A stretch of 5,765 nt of DNA from an uncultured Burkholderiales bacterium (GTDB lineage Bacteria > Pseudomonadota > Gammaproteobacteria > Burkholderiales > Burkholderiaceae_C): assembly GCA_903887655.1 (NCBI GenBank), contig CAISQQ010000387.1:1-5765 (forward strand), written 5' to 3'. Shown piece after piece: positions 5,693-5,765 of the stretch. The position numbers were made by a program, and so were the translations under genes. The notes below the pieces were generated by a model, which was given only the letters and a program-made list of their open reading frames with translations, had not been told where the DNA came from and ran no database searches. Each line of letters begins with the position of its first letter. The first letter of the stretch is position 1.

Positions 5693-5765
5693 ATGATCGA
5701 AACCTCAACCCCAACCCGAGCCCAGTCTCGACGCGCCCTCCTCCCCCTGTGGGTGGCCACTGTCA
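5693..5765 (+). CDS. start of an unidentified gene, cut by right window edge
   Basis: From the ATG at 5693 the frame stays open for 24 codons to the edge: a Thr/Pro/Arg-rich start (MIETSTPTRAQSRR) followed by a hydrophobic stretch beginning ALLPLWVATV. A basic n-region before a hydrophobic segment suggests a signal anchor or first transmembrane helix, hence probably an inner-membrane protein. The SRR could also be read as a twin-arginine pair, but the rest of that motif is absent. The 64-bp gap from the previous stop is AT-rich with a T7 run (5673-5679), no preceding hairpin, and no clear ribosome site. The function cannot be assigned. Confidence 0.5.
   Translation, partial: MIETSTPTRAQSRRALLPLWVATV

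Overview
The window looks like ordinary chromosomal DNA from a betaproteobacterium, most likely Burkholderiales and perhaps Comamonadaceae. This is an inference from protein style and moderately GC-rich codon use, with frequent TTG, CCC, GCC and AAA codons. A database search would be needed to place it. I see no rRNA, tRNA, CRISPR array, insertion sequence or phage gene.

Layout from left to right: (1) Positions 1-518, minus strand: the N-terminal part of an alpha/beta-hydrolase with a GHSMGG nucleophile elbow; it runs off the left edge. (2) A 56-bp AT-rich divergent gap. (3) Positions 575-1003, plus strand: a small cytoplasmic protein that I recognise as DUF6172-like, with a His-rich tail. 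Its stop codon lies in a perfect 13-bp tandem duplication that also forms a 10-bp hairpin. (4) Positions 1052-3918, minus strand: a two-gene operon for a molybdenum hydroxylase of the isoquinoline 1-oxidoreductase / nicotinate dehydrogenase type. The small 2Fe-2S subunit comes first and overlaps, by ATGA, the large molybdopterin subunit, which has a Tat signal. (5) A divergent control region of about 250 bp with several inverted repeats. (6) Positions 4168-4764, plus strand: a membrane-anchored tyrosine/dual-specificity-type phosphatase with an HCxxGxDRTG signature. (7) A gap of about 285 bp with no convincing gene and a short AT-rich repeat. (8) Positions 5050-5628, plus strand: an exported protein of uncertain family, possibly DUF3299/OB-fold-like. 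(9) From 5693, plus strand: the first 24 codons of another gene, cut by the right edge.

The only clear functional unit is the molybdenum hydroxylase pair. The two subunits should assemble around molybdenum cofactor and two 2Fe-2S clusters and be exported folded by the Tat system, to hydroxylate an unidentified aldehyde or N-heterocycle. No FAD subunit, cytochrome c domain or maturation factor is visible, so the electron acceptor is unknown. The other genes do not form an obvious pathway with it. I found no convincing new biological system. The observations most worth checking are the stop-generating tandem duplication, the inverted repeats in the divergent region, and the unassigned substrate of the hydroxylase.
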